The notes under the pieces: model-generated
Seen by the model: only the letters and a program-made list of their open reading frames with translations
The model's database searches: none
What the model was told of the DNA's origin: nothing
Origin: Cokeromyces recurvatus
Lineage: Eukaryota > Mucoromycota > Mucoromycetes > Mucorales > Mucoraceae
Length of the DNA: 64,000 nt
Assembly: GCF_025118155.1 (NCBI RefSeq)
Contig: NW_026251439.1
Span: 1-64,000, forward strand
Direction: 5' to 3'
Translations under genes and position numbers: made by a program
Part shown: one piece after another, positions 36,252 through 49,590 of the stretch
How positions within the stretch are numbered: position 1 is the stretch's first letter
Layout: each line of letters starts with the position of its first letter

Positions 36252-37999
36252 AATTGTATAATTATAAAAAAAAAAAAAACTAGCTTAAAAAAAAAAGAGT
36301 TGTTGCTTGTATAAATTTATGTGGCTGTTTCCTTTTTTAGAGATACACTTCATCTCAAAATAGTGTCCCACTTATAAGAAAAATTTTGTTGCATTTTTTT
36401 TTTTTTTTAAAAAAAAAGTGTTATAGTGGACTTTTCATTCCTATTCACGGAATTTTAAAAACTGTTCGCTCTTGTGTTTGCTCATTTTTGGTGCAAATTC
36501 AAAAAATCATTAGTGCACAATTTGCAAGATTTAAAAACGCAACTTTAAAGGATTTATAAGATTATATTCATTTTATTTCCAATAATATCTGAGGCTGTGC
36601 CTTCTCTAAACTATGTTAATTCTATTTGAAAAAGTTCAGAATTCACCATGGCTCCGTCGTCTGTGATTTCATATATGCCCCATCTCAAGATGTCCTCGTC
36701 ACTGTTACCTATAGTGAAGTAACAGTCGCCGACCCATATACAAATGAGACCGAAGTTGCATCCCCAGTTGCAAATCTGTTGTGCTATCTTTAGTGAATCA
36801 GTCTTTCGTAAAAAAATAAAAATACAATAAAAAAAAAAACCAACCATTTATAAAAATACAATTTAACAACAGTAATTGCATCATCTTATTCTGTATAATT
36901 ACAGGTGCTTTAAATTGCACATCATGCCCACATTAGGTAGAATTATGTGACTGGTGTAATAGCAATATAAAAGGGGATATACATAAATAAAACTAGTGAT
37001 TAAACAATGTTTGTACATAGTTGAAGGTTGCATTAACTAATTTCTTGTTGGCTGCTGAGGTTGACTGTGCCAAAGAACTTACTCCTTTTTGTTCCAACAA
37101 TACTTGAAGAATACCCGTATTTTCATTGTCTTTGATCATTTCCTTGGTATTTTTAATGATTTCATTCAATTTCTTATCTGTTAACTCCATAGCAAAGTAT
37201 TCATTGATATCTTTAATCTTTTTCAATCCGTTACAGCACTCGAAAACAAATGAAAAAAAAAATAATGAAATTTCTCGGCATGAATTGGCTGATGAACCCC
37301 CCCAAATCCATTGTTTGGAAGCATGTATAAAGTAAATAAAGTGGCCGGCTGCCGTAGGTTATTTTCAAATAGATTGGAGCGATAGCAAAGGTAAATGGAT
37401 TTATGAGTGAATGCAAAATTCAACTGTCGGCATAAACTGGGGACGCAACTAGGGACGCAACCAAAATTAAGCACAAGCTACCATACTTTCAACAAGAGGA
37501 AATTGATAAAAATCCATATTGTGCTTGTCACACTTCTGTTTTATTTTGGCATGTCAAATTCATTGTCAAAAATGTTTTATAGTTTAAGACTATAAGAAGA
37601 CAAAATAAATTGTGAGACACAGGCACAAGTGAAAATAATTTTATTAGAAAAAAAAAAACCGTGTATATATCAAAGAGTTATCTATTCTTCTTGTACAAAC
37701 TATCTGGCTATTTATACTTTTCTTGGCAGCTATAGATGATATTTATAGATACTATTTCATTAGTGTTGTGTTAAATATTGACCTCTTTATGATATTATCA
37801 ACAGTCATGATCTGGTATTATATTTGACATATCGTTAATTCAATATGGGCCTAATTTGCAGGTTTTACGTTTAATGATTACATAATTTATGTTTAATATG
37901 ATGATAATATTGTTTATACAACATTATTGTGTAATTAATATTCAACATTTATGTTTTATTGTATCTTTATATTATGTAAAAATACAACAATGAGGACTT
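36252..37999. other. gene-poor stretch with two unassigned minus-strand frames
   Basis: Short frames at 36611-36847 (ends ITDDGAMVNSELFQIELT) and 36993-37226 (contains LLEQKGVSSLAQSTSAANKK) have ordinary amino-acid composition rather than homopolymer junk. Neither matches a family I know, and I could not join them into one gene. Near 36375-36435 there is an imperfect inverted pair (CCCACTTATAAG / GTTATAGTGGAC) that could be a transposon end. Because a dead transposase follows at 38000, this may be mobile-element debris. Confidence in any gene here is low. Confidence 0.3.
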
Positions 38000-38385
38000 G
38001 AACAGAACATTATTTGGAGTTTATCAGCAACACATTAGATGTCCTTGACAAGTGTGATATAAAGGGTTGTTATCTGATCATGGATAATGTGTCAATCCAC
38101 AAGTCTGAGCTCATCCGCAGCTTGATTGAAAGTAGAGGATACGAGTGTGTTTACTTGTCGCTTTACTCTCCCTTCTTGAGCCTCATAGGAGAGTTTTGGT
38201 CAAAGATGAAGTTTGGTATTCACCATGAAGAGCTCAGTGAGAAGGATCAGCTCACTCCATACATAATGGATTCAATAAAGAAAATGAGTCCTGCTGACTA
38301 TGAAGAGTGGATTTGCCATTATGTGTACTTTTATTATAATGATTGCTTATGCTCTTCAATCAAATTTTTTTTTCCTTTATGCTGA
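38000..38385 (+). pseudogene. Tc1/mariner-type transposase fragment (DD34E class), inactive
   Basis: The frame contains YLIMDNVSIHKSELIRSLIE, then YLSLYSPFLSLIGEFWSKMK, the second aspartate and third-acid blocks of a fungal Tc1/mariner transposase. Normal members read PYSPFLNPIEEFWSK. Here the NPIE motif has become SLIG, so the catalytic glutamate is Gly. The spacing from Asp to that position is 34 residues between, as expected. A TGA stop in the same frame immediately upstream (37998-38000) and the lack of the N-terminal DNA-binding and first catalytic regions show it is a 5'-truncated relic. It is not the partner transposase inside the Fanzor element, though related elements could have mobilised that one. 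Confidence 0.8.
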
Positions 38386-39631
38386 TGATTTTTTAAGTTT
38401 ACTTCTCTTTTACACCAGAAATAAGCAAAATCGCGTTTTAATTAATAAATAAGTGCTAACTCAATCACCACACATAAAGATAAATGGTGATTAAAGTTTC
38501 GCATAATTGGAAGGAAAACCCCACTATCTTAAGATAAAATATACGTATGTATATTCCAAATTTAGAAACTCTAGTATCTTTAGAACAGTAGCTAGGTTAA
38601 TTTTAAGGTTTTGTGGGTCAATTTTATCACCCACTGCATAATTATTGAGTAAATAGCCACTTTTTAAGAGACATCCAAACTTGGTAGCTATAGTCATCTT
38701 TAGTTAATTTTTTTTTTGACATCCTTCGGATTAAGGAAATATTGACTACTTTGAATTGTTTCCAAAATACAATCCAACAGTCTTATAGTCAGCCATTTTT
38801 TACGTCCTTCATTAAACATATATTGTCAAGCAGATAAGACATCTAACCATAAAGAGATACAATCTTCTTGTAAATGTATTCTCATTCTTCTTGCAGACTG
38901 ATTGATATGCTGCTTGGTACTCATTTGTGCTTATTTACATAGTGGCCACGTAGTTTCTCTCCATTATATTTGTTTGCTAGATCTAAAATACCAGACAAAC
39001 CGGAACTCATTCTTTTTCTTTCTGAAGGTGTCAATTTTTTCATCCACCACGTATTTTTACATGTAATTTCTCGCCATGCTTAAAAACGGTTTCTTTTTTT
39101 TTTCTGTTTATTATCATCATGTTATTTAGAGTCTATCACTATTGTACACAGTATATATTTGACTTAATTCTCGCACAAATAATAATAATAATAATAAAAA
39201 GCTTTGTAAAATATATATTTGCTCTTTTGAGATATCAGTTCTGGTAACAGAAGAGTAAATTAAAAACGGTTGTATATATTATATAGTTGCTGCTTACTTC
39301 AAAGGAAGAGGCAATGCTATAACTTACACTTTATTCTATGAGAAATATATATAAATGAGCTACATATTGCGCATTTTTAACATCATGCTTTAATTAGTTT
39401 ATGCATTATACCTTCGCCTATCTTTTTAACTTGTTCAAACTGCTAAGATACCATTTATATTTCCATAGTTTACAATTGATAGTATTTAAGACGTCAATAG
39501 GTCAAGCGTTGATTGTCAACCAAAGCTTTTATGGTAAAACAGACAATAATAATTATGAAGACTTATTTAGTGCACAAAACTTATACTTCTTTAGAATCCT
39601 GTGCAGTATATCGTAACACCTTACTTCGTTT

Positions 39632-39664
<33 letters not shown>

Positions 39665-39879
39665 GTATTGGCATTGATCATTGAAAGAGGTCAAGAAAAG
39701 ATATTTTTACATATAAAGTATTTGGTCAAGTTTTGCAAAGAAGTAACATACTTAGTTAACGAAAGAGAGAGAGAGAGAGAGAAAAGGCAATATTATCAAC
39801 ATATACTACATCAAATAATAAAGTTTTGATGACACGCATTAAGCAACTAAAAAAGTCGGATATTGAAGTTTTTTTTCTT

Positions 39880-39925
<46 letters not shown>

Positions 39926-39975
39926 CTGGTCTTTACGTAGCGTTTTGCTTTTCTTTTTTCCTCAATCAATCAAAT
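38386..39975. other. 1.6 kb intergenic, nothing recognised
   Basis: AT-rich, with an ATAATA microsatellite (about 39179-39196), T runs at 39633-39661 and 39881-39925, and a GAGAGA stretch near 39765-39783. The T/GA-rich end probably contains the importin alpha promoter and leader. A frame at 39401-39616 has no recognisable content. Confidence 0.4.
39881..39925. repeat. poly(T) tract upstream of importin alpha
   Basis: About 45 T residues starting after a CTTTC step, about 50 bp before the ATG. As a poly(dA:dT) tract it would disfavour nucleosomes at the promoter. Confidence 0.9.
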
Positions 39976-41813
39976 ATGGATCCTAATGATTTCCGTCGTA
40001 GTGCTTATAAAGAACGTAGTCGTTTTAAACCTGAAGAGATAAGAAGAAGACGAGAAAATGCTCAAGTTGAGATTAGAAAACAAAAAAAGGAAGAAAATTT
40101 AGCTAAAAGAAGAAACTTCAACGCGCAAATGCTATCTCAAGACTCAGACGATGAATTAGAGGCACAAGATGCAAGGGTAAATATTAGATGATTATAATGC
40201 ATATTAAACTAATATATTTTCTTGTATAGCTCATGGCCGATTTACCCTTTATGGTTCAAAACATATATTCTACTGATCCTGCAATGCAGCTTCAAACAAC
40301 AACACAATTCAGAAAACTTTTATCAAAGGAGGAGAATCCTCCCATTAAAGAAGTTATTCAATGTGGTGTTGTACCTCGTTTTGTGGAATTCCTTAGATCA
40401 CAGGATAGTCAATTACAGGTAAGGTCTATGACGTGTATATATTCTTAAAAATAAAATAAAATAAATAATTATTTCTAAAATAGTTTGAAGCTGCTTGGGC
40501 ATTAACTAATATTGCTTCTGGTTCTCCTGATCAAACTGAAGCTGTTATTAAAGCAGGTGCTGTTCCTTACTTTATAGAATTATTAAGTAGTCCTGTTATG
40601 GATGTCAAAGAACAAGTAAGTAGCATAATGTATATCAATGTAATGCAAAAAATATATATTTAATTTATTTATTTATTTATTTTTTGTTTTAGGCTGTTTG
40701 GGCTTTAGGTAATATTGCAGGTGATAGCCCAAAATGTCGTGACTATGTATTAGAAACAGGTGCACTCCCTCCTTTATTAGCTATATTTGAAGACAGTTCC
40801 AAATTATCTCTTATTCGTAATGCAACTTGGACTTTATCTAATTTCTGTAGAGGAAAGAATCCTCAACCTAACTGGAGATTGGTAAAAAAAATAAAAAGAA
40901 AAAAAAATCCTATAATAATAATTAATTAACAATTTAAACATAGATTGCACCAGCTTTAAATGTTCTATCTCAATTGATCAATTCAACTGATGAAGAAATC
41001 TTGATAGATACCTGTTGGGCCATTTCCTACTTGTCGGATGGACCTAACGACCGTATCCAAGCAGTGATTGAATCTAATGTTTGTAGTCGACTTGTTGAGC
41101 TATTAAGTCATCCTTCTACAACTGTTCAAACACCTGCTTTAAGATCTGTTGGTAATATCGTCACGGGTGACGATCATCAGACCCAAATGATAATTAACGC
41201 TGGTGCCCTGGGAGCTCTGATGAGTCTCTTAAGCAGTCCTAAAGAGACGATTCGAAAGGAAACTTGTTGGACATTATCAAATATTACTGCAGGCAATACA
41301 AGTCAAATCCAAGCTGTTATTGATAATGGATTGATCGGACCCCTTATTCAAGTGTTGGCTCGAGGTGACATGAAGTCACGTAAAGAAGCCTGTTGGGCTA
41401 TCTGTAATGCAACCTCTGGTGGACTCAATAAGCCAGAACAAATTAAATTCTTAGTAAACGAGGGGTGTATTAAACCACTTTGTGATATGTTGGCTACTCT
41501 AGACAATAAAGTGATTTTGGTAGCACTTGATGGCTTAGATAATATATTAAAGGTTGGAGAAATGGAGAAGATGAATACAATGGATGGATTAAACCCTTAT
41601 GGTTTATCAATTGAAGAATGCGGTGGGGTTGAATATATTCATGCTTTACAACACCATGATAATGTTGATATCTATAAAAAGTCATACCAATTGATTGATA
41701 AATACTTTAGTGATGAAGATGATCAAGATACTGCTATGGTGCCTGATACTGATCCAAATCAAACCTTCATGTTTCAACAAGAACAAGCTCCTCAAGGTGG
41801 ATTTAATTTTTAA
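39976..41813 (+). CDS. SRP1: importin subunit alpha (karyopherin alpha)
   Basis: Five exons or slightly more encode about 530 residues. The N-terminal importin-beta-binding domain is Arg/Lys-rich: [20 protein letters not shown], then [10 protein letters not shown]. About ten armadillo repeats follow. They carry the regularly spaced Trp and Asn pairs that hold the nuclear localisation signal: [91 protein letters not shown] and [11 protein letters not shown]. The acidic tail with SDEDDQDT and the final GGFNF match the C-terminal CAS-binding end of Srp1. The protein links NLS cargo to importin beta for nuclear import. Introns are 30-90 bp with GT-AG ends. Complete and conserved. Confidence 0.95.
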
Positions 41814-44177
41814 GACAAAAATTATTGGTTTTTTTTTCTTTTCTTTTTTTTTCTTTTTTTTTTTTTCTTCTTTCTCTCTCTCTTTAAAGTCTTATTACTA
41901 TTGCCTTCTTCTCTGTGATTATATAAATAAATTATATGTTTTAACTGACGAAATTTAAACGTGGATACTATTGAAAAAGAACACAAAACATTCATATCTT
42001 GAAAATATAAAGGAAAAAGATGAAACATATTGTTTTTCTTTTAAAATAGCCTACAGAACTTGATTTACTAACAACAAATACATGTATAAAATATTTTAAA
42101 ACCCATTAAGAGCACATATCGTATTGCTTGTGTCAGATATAAAAAAAAAAAAGTGAAAAAAAAAAACTTATTGATAGTCGAAAGGGAAAAGGGTAGGATA
42201 TAGAAGGGAAAAATAAACAGGGAACTATATCTTCAAATACTAGATTAATTACTGTATAATCAATTGATCAAGTCAGTACCAATAAAAGGGGAGGAGAGAT
42301 AGAGAGAGAGAGAGAGAGAGAAAGGATTCCAATAGAGATTTTTACCATGATGAAGGTAATCCAAGTTCAAAAAAAAAAAGTATACTACATATTTGTCGGG
42401 CCAATGAATAATCTATGCAGGTGTAAGTGAGACTGTTTCGCGCAAAAGGTGGTTATTTTACGTTTGTTAAGAAAGTGATTGAGTAGAAAAGATAGAGGAT
42501 CAACCATGGTGGCAGGTATTTGTAATCAGTGGTGCATATTTAAACAGACAGTAGCATGAGGCTGAGTGAAGCTTATGATTAAGACGGGGGAAAAGACATG
42601 GCATTCAAATACCCACCAGACAACCAACTCAAGACACCAGTGTAAAGCACAACTACATCTCAGCCTTGAGTTATAAGAAAACCAAAGAATAGAGTGAATG
42701 GTAGGTGCTGGACAACCCAGGTGGATAAAAAAAGATCGAATGAGATGAGTAGAATTGTTAATTTAGGAGAGTTTCGACAAATAGATTGAAAGGCATTGTG
42801 TGCACATAATGGTTGTTTGGAGAGTTTATATCATTGAAAAGCTATTGGCTAAAGTGCGCCGGTTGTAGGCATGAAGCTGAATGAATAGGTGTTGGATGGT
42901 AAAACTTCAATCAAGACATCATTAAACATGTTTTATAGCAAAGAAGGTAAAGCAGGTTAGAGCACTAAACTTAATACCTATAAATGAGTCTTGATATAAT
43001 TCTCTTCTGTGATTATTTCATCAAATATTATCACTTATCATTCTTTATTCACGAAAAAAAAATATATAAATACTCTGATATTAATTACACTACTTTAATA
43101 CTTAATTTTAATAAAGCTTATTAACAAGTCTCAGCGTACTTCTTTTTTCTCCTTTCTCTTTATCTTACCTTTTTTATTTTTTAATTGCCTGTAAACCACA
43201 GCATGTACTATATAATCCAATAATTGAAATAACAGTGAAAAGACGTGGATTGTTTTATTGGACATAATAATTAATTATATTGCATATTTAATTATTCTAT
43301 ACAGAACAAGACTTCAAAAATGGTCAGGTACTTAGCATAGAAGGAAAAGGAAAGAAATCAAGTTTTATCTCAGCATCTATAACCTTTTAAAAAGGAAATA
43401 TATATATGTATATATATAGACTATACATATACAGTCTTTATTCCTTTCAACATACGTATATCTTCTCTTTATGTATAGGCACTACCGCATGGTAAAATGT
43501 ATTACATCAAGCGTATATAATCTTTAATTACTTATTTATGTACGTGTTTAAGCTATTTAATAATATGCATTTGATCTACTAATCGTTTTCATTTAGTAGC
43601 TCTACTTGATTTATATATATACATATGTATTAAAATTAGTTATCTCTATCTTCTTCTTTATTGAAATCCATTGAAAAGAAAAAAAAAGGGGCAAATATAC
43701 AACCTACTTTAACTTCTTAATCATATTCGCTTATTTATCCTCACATGATGATGTATCTTTAAAGCAAACAAATATGCATCATGAATTGGCGTGCCTTTAA
43801 AAAAAAAGTGAGACAAAAAGTTTTAATTTAATATAAAATATACTTACATACATCTTTAACGGAAAAGGAATAATATTCCCCACAATAATAAAAGGCAGTT
43901 AAATTTATATGCTCAATATAAAATATTTGTGTAAATCTATATATACATACATACATACATACATACATACACACATACACACACATTTATATATTTGTAT
44001 ACACTGTTTGTTCATAGCCTTACACTTCCTCTCCTGAGTGACTGTCACAAAAAAATTTTCAGGGATTTTAGAAATTAATAAATTGCACTCTCTCCTTCGT
44101 TGTCAACTTTTAAATTTATATCTTTTATTCGTTATACCATTTAAATACCAACCTTATATATAAAAAGATATTATATA
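41814..44177. other. 2.4 kb intergenic with microsatellites and a possible repeat
   Basis: No gene is supported. There are T-rich tails just after importin alpha, a GA-dinucleotide stretch (42299-42321), a CATA tetranucleotide run (43945-43972) and TATA-rich segments. The part from about 42450 to 42960 is less AT-rich than its surroundings, lacks open frames and shares a short stretch with 1088-1130, which is suggestive of an old dispersed repeat. Confidence 0.4.
42655..42700 (+). repeat. short segment similar to 1088-1130
   Basis: Both copies contain CCTTGAGTTATA followed by a closely similar A-rich stretch (ACCAAGGAATAAGGTGA against ACCAAAGAATAGAGTGAA). The shared block is only about 35 bp, so it could be the surviving core of a decayed repeat family. 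Confidence 0.4.
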
Positions 44178-46353
44178 ATGCTTAACAACAACTTATCAAA
44201 GCCTACACAAAATCAAAAGCTTCAATACCATCAATTTAAAAAACCAGAACCTGTAATTGCTCATCGACCTCAACAACAAAAACTTGAATATGATTTAGTT
44301 AGACACCATGTTGAACATCCTAAGCCTAATAGCATTCCTAATAACAAAATAATCAATAAAACTTTTAACAGTACTGTCAGTAGTGCTATTAGTAATAACA
44401 TTAACCACGTTAATCATACTAATAACAAGAGCCAAGAAAATAATGCTAGTAACAGAATACCTAACACTGATTACCTTAAGCTTACACCAGTAGAAATTAT
44501 GAATAGAAAAAAATTATTTGCTTCATTTAGTTTCTACTTGGATAACTTGGACTCAAAAGTTGAACAAAAAATAGAAAGAGGAATAAAGTTACTTGGAGCA
44601 GTATAGTATTAATATATATTTTTTCTATTCTAATTCGTTTTTTAAAATTAACCATATTGTTTATATAGAAACGCGAAGCCTTCTTTTCTAATAAATGTAC
44701 ACATCTCATTACAAATAAATCTATCCCATCTCAACCTAATATGCTTCAAAGAGATTATATGCAAAAAATAAATGCCCAGTAAGTACTTATTATTACAGCA
44801 TAAGCTTATTTTTTTATTTTATTTTATTTTTTATTTTCATCTACTAATAAGTACTGTTTAAATATAGGCCTGAGAATAATGAAACTCAAACAAAAGTAAA
44901 TATTTTTATTATAATTTTTATATCACATAATAATGACCATTCAAATTTTATTATTTAATAGACATTGAATGAAGTTCCCAATACCCCTCGAGATACCCTA
45001 ATTGAGAACGCTCTTCAATGGAAAATTGTTTTATGGAGTGAAGAAGGTAATAAAAGAAGAAAGAGAAGAATAAGAAAAACTGTTACAAACAAAACTATAA
45101 TATACTAAATATATATATATGATTACCATAGTTATGTTAAAAACCTTAGAATTCTTTGTAAGAGTTAACTTGGGTAGAAAAGAAGTACGCGATAAACGAG
45201 CATTAGGAAAAGCTCTTCAAGAAGAAAAACTCTATGGTCCATCAACTGGTGCTCAACATGCTATTCAAGCAAGAAAACCAGTGTTTGTTCCTTTTACAGG
45301 CCATTACCTTATAGTCGAGGATTCACAGCAAATCTATCGTCCACCTGTTTGTAAACAATTTACAAAGGAAATATTTAACGACGAGAATAGGCCCGCTGAA
45401 TATCCATGGCCTTGTATGAAACCCACCTATAAACATCGTTCACCTTTTGGTAGAAGAATTCGTACAAAAGATGACATGAATGCTAATGACCAAAATAAGC
45501 AACTAGATAATCAACCACAACATACTCATCAGCTATCTAATCAAATACTACAAGAACAGCAATTACATAATCCAATACACCAAAATAATGAATCACATAA
45601 TCAAATACCTCAAGTCAGTCAGCAATTAAAGGAGCAGGCTCCTTATCCTACTGAACAGCCCAATAAGTTAGCCATTGTAAATATGTGTGAGCAAGCTCAA
45701 GCCAAGAGCAATATTGAACACACAGATAATGAAACCGAAAGATTAATGATTGTTGGAAGGGATATTCAACCTTTTGGTACAACTACAACTATAACCACAA
45801 CAAATGTACCCACTACTACTACTACTACAGCAACAACAACAACAGCAGCAGCAGCAGCAGCAGGTATAGCTTTAGGCGTTAAAGAGGAATCTAAAGATGT
45901 TTCTGTTGTTAAAAAATTAGGAAAACGTATGTTTGAGACAGTAGCACAGCAACAAGAGCAACAGGAACAGCAGCATCCACAAAAGAAGCAAAAGATGGAA
46001 GATAAAAACGACGCGCATTTTTGTGAAAACTGTAATGTGATGTTCCATGATCAAGAAAAGGTAACACGCTATATAGATGTCTACATTTAAAGTATTTCAA
46101 TCTAACTAAGCATACGTATTCATTTATTTAAAAATAGCATGAGCGAGAAGAAATGCATCAAGCTTTTGTTAAAGACCAACATAATTTTAATCAACTTGAT
46201 AGTGTATTAGAGAGTGTACGTCGAGTGTATAGAGAACCACTACCGCCCCATTTAAGAAACTTTGTCGATCCTAATGTTGACGGCAATAATGTAAAATTCC
46301 ATCCCCCTACACGACCAAAAGCTTCCATATTAAAAATAGAGTTTGTTTCTTAG
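44178..46353 (+). CDS. DBF4: Dbf4/Dfp1, regulatory subunit of Cdc7 (DDK) kinase
   Basis: Six exons. The N-terminal third is Asn/Gln/His-rich and disordered. A BRCT-like motif N follows (SFYLDNLDSKVEQKIERGIK, then FFSNKCTHLITNK), interrupted by an intron. Motif M is VFVPFTGHYLIVEDSQQIYR with PPVCKQF after it, the segment that binds Cdc7. The C-terminal motif C is the Dbf4 zinc finger: CENCNVMFHDQEKHEREEMH, with the CxxC pair and two histidines five residues apart. Dbf4 activates Cdc7 to phosphorylate MCM helicase at replication origins in S phase. Between motifs M and C lies a long Gln/Thr/Ala-rich linker with ACA/GCA trinucleotide repeats that could vary in length. An intron splits the zinc finger between the Cys pair and the His pair. 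Confidence 0.9.
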
Positions 46354-48144
46354 TTATTTTTAACAACACTATTTATTTTATTTTATTGGTAAATTTGTAC
46401 CTGAAAATTAAATTTTTTAGTTCTTTCATTGGTAATAAAAGTGGAAATATTTTTCTTTTCTGCCAATAAAAACACACACACACACACATTTGTATATATT
46501 CATATACATGTATCTTTTTTTCGTGTTTTAGAAAAAAAAAAAAGTCGCGTACATAAAACAGACGCTATCATACATCAGGAAATAATAATAATAAAAAAAA
46601 AGAAAAGTGTACAAGTACAACTATTTTGGTAGGAAAGTTAAAGCTACAACACTATAAAGCTAGCGATTGTTTTGGAGTTATGATACTATACTTATTATGA
46701 ACAGTAACTCTACTAGACATTAACGGTTACCAAAGAATAATTTGGCTCATAATGTACAAGACCTGTCTTTAGAAAATATATAATTTTCTGTATATACATG
46801 TGTTGATCGATTTGTGAACTGTTCTCCTCACAAGATAATTCACTCTAAAATATTGAATAAAGATATTGTTCAATTGATCTCGGAATAATAATAATAATAA
46901 TAGTAATAATGAAAAAAATGTAGACATATGGGCTGATATTGATACATAACTAATTGTATGTGGACCTGATAGGTAATCAATTAATCACCTGTCCTTCTTA
47001 TGAATAATACTATTTTTCTTTTTTCCCCTACAAATACATGTAAAAAAAAGCTTCCAAAGTAAGCACTATTTATTCTATATGTTAATATAACCCGACAACT
47101 AACATATTAGAATCAGCATACCGAATCAACACAGCAGATACTTGTACACTATTTCTATGCATTGAATAAGCTTTACGTAGCTTTTTTTTTTCTTTATGAT
47201 TTTACTTGTCATTGCAACAACTAAAAATCCGCTATGCATTATTTCTAAATGTAATTTTTTCGTAATCATGGACAATTCAAAGCTATTTATAGTAGCAAAC
47301 CGAGTTCTACTCGAAAATCTTTTTTAAACGCATATACACAAAAGGGATGCAATTTAATGTTCAATAGAGATAATAATACACAGCTTTTGATTGGATTGCA
47401 AAATTATCATTCATTAACACTACTGTTAATAAGCTGAGTTAATTTGATGATCCATTTTTAATTTTCAAGCAAAAGAAAAAAAAAGTTTATAAATATTACA
47501 AATCCTTGAATAAAAAGCAGATTTCAAGGATATGAAACATGATTGCACATAATTAAGCTCGAATAATTTTTATTTGACAGGCACATTTATTTAGTTATAG
47601 ATCAACAGTTCGTTGCAATGAAAAATATATTTAAAAGCAACAAAAGATTCCCTTCCTTCCCCCCCTTTTTTTTTAATTGAACTGAATGCATTTATATATA
47701 TGAAGAATAATGTGAGTTATTATTAATATATATATATTTTTTTGTATACTTGTTCAAACTATGTTATCAGCTATTCAAAAGACGAAAAGTGAAACAATTT
47801 ACCTGTATTATTATAAAAAGAAAATTTTTCTAAATATGGATATTAATTTTTTTTTGTATCACAGAACGCAGGGGGAACATGTACCTCATCAGTTGTCGTG
47901 AATGTTATGTCATAAATTTTTGATTATGATTGGATATTAAAATGTGTACCTTATCAGTTTTTTTTTTAGATAACTAAAAAAAAAAAAAAAAAAAAAGATA
48001 TATTTCTCTGTTATGTAAATATTTATGCATATATATATATATAAAGCAAAGTAGCTTCAATGAAAGAAAAGTTTTATATTAATTCTATTACATCCCTATC
48101 TCTTTCTTTTCCTTGTACAATTTAATTAATTATATTTAAAAGAA
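46354..48144. other. 1.8 kb intergenic, nothing recognised
   Basis: AT-rich; it holds a CA-dinucleotide run (about 46470-46486), AAT repeats (46889-46910) and an A run near 47978-47997. I see no frame of credible composition and no RNA gene. The last 100 bp, with TATA-like and CT-rich stretches, presumably drives the zinc transporter gene. Confidence 0.4.
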
Positions 48145-48500
48145 ATGATAGAATATAAGAAATTTATTTTAGCATGTGCTCTTTTATTATTCATAAATCA
48201 ACCCGACTATGTCTCTGCAGAAGGTAGTAATATATATGTGTTAGTAGTCATTTTATATAACACATTTCTAACTACATACATATTATTTATTTTACTTTCT
48301 AGGTGTTGCCATAGGCAATGCAGACGAGTGTGAGGGTCATCCTGTTGAAGACTATCATTTGGGCATTCGAATAGGCTCTATCTTTATCATTATGGTTACT
48401 AGCGCGTTAGGAACATATGCTCCTATTGTCTTACACAGAGTTAGCCCTTATGAACATGGTGGCCCTCGTGATTGGATCTTGACCGTAGGAAAATTTTGTA

Positions 48501-48533
<33 letters not shown>

Positions 48534-49477
48534 CATTTTCCTTTTCCATAAAAAAAAAGAAAAAGAAAAAAAAAGTATATTAACGTTATATTAGTTGGTA
48601 CAGGAATCATTTTAGCAACTGCATTTGTTCATATGCTTCCTAGAGGCTTTAGAAACTTTTACAGTCCTTGTTTAACTGCAGGCTGGCTTTCTTATGGTGC
48701 CTTTGCTGGTATCTTTTGTATGATTTCCTCATTTGGTCTTCAATTATTAGAAATTGCATCTGTATCTCATATGAACAAATATATCAAAAGAAAACGAGAT
48801 GCTGAAATGGGTCAATCTATAAATGAATTTAATGAAAAGGTTCCTACTAGTAATGAAAAACAAATCAGTCACTCACATATGGGTGATACTCATGCTCATG
48901 CTCATAGTGCCTTTTTGGATGGTGAAGACTCTTATAAACATCTCGGAACTTATATTCTCGAACTAGGTATTGCTATTCATTCTATTTTAATTGGAATTGC
49001 CATGGCTAATACGGGCAATGATACCTTTATTACTTTATTAATTGCACTTGTCTTCCATCAGGTATAAAATAAAGTTAAATTAAACAAAAAAGAAAAAAAA
49101 TACTCATATCTATTTTTACATAGTTCTTTGAAGGTATGGCTTTAGGTACACGTTTAAATGAGATTCCTTTCAAGACTTGGTACAAACCTATTGCTTTGGG
49201 ATTTTTGTATATTTGGATGACGCCCATCGGTATTGCAATTGGTGTTGGGCTTCATAGTACCTTTAATTCAAATTCCTTTTCATCTGTCCTCTCTTCGGCC
49301 ATCTTGGACTCCCTATCAGCAGGTATTTTGCTTTATAATGCCTATGTTTCTCTTATGAGCATGGAAATGAGTCATAATACTGCCTTCCATCAAGAATCCA
49401 CAGGCCGTAAAACTATTTGTTTCCTCTCAATGTACATTGGAGCTGGTATCATGTCATTGATCGGAAAGTGGTGTTAA
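48145..49477 (+). CDS. ZIP-family zinc transporter
   Basis: Four exons (48145-48223, 48303-48497, 48595-49061, 49124-49477) give 364 residues. A cleavable signal peptide (KFILACALLLFINQPDYVSA) is followed by eight predicted helices. The region RIGSIFIIMVTSALGTYAPI is helix 1 and KFFGTGIILATAFVHMLPRG is helix 2 with its metal-site histidine. A His-rich cytoplasmic loop (HSHMGDTHAHAHS) separates helices 3 and 4. Helix 4 has HSILIGIAM, and helix 5 HQFFEGMALG supplies the HxxxE binuclear metal site; an intron falls between the Gln and the FFEG. It resembles plasma-membrane Zrt1/Zrt2-type importers of Zn2+ or Fe2+. Expression is expected to respond to zinc, but no site is identified. Confidence 0.93.
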
Positions 49478-49499
49478 TGATAATAGTATAACATATTTT

Positions 49500-49575
49500 A
49501 TGAAATTTATTTATTTTTATTTTTTATTATTTTTTATTATTTTTTATTATTTTTTATTATTATTATTTTTTTTTA
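49500..49575. repeat. TTTTATTATT tandem repeat between convergent genes
   Basis: Several 11-12-bp units built from TTTTTTATTATT lie between the ends of the ZIP gene (+) and the TBC gene (-), so they form part of both 3' regions. Confidence 0.8.
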
Positions 49576-49590
49576 ATTTGTATAATAAAT

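Noticed and set aside
36345..36435. Possible transposon end (CCCACTTATAAG with a near-inverted copy 45 bp away)
   Set aside because: The inverted pair is imperfect and short, and no matching copy was found beyond the transposase relic at 38385.
39401..39616. 71-residue frame upstream of importin alpha
   Set aside because: Hydrophobic AT-driven composition, no domain and no splice partner.
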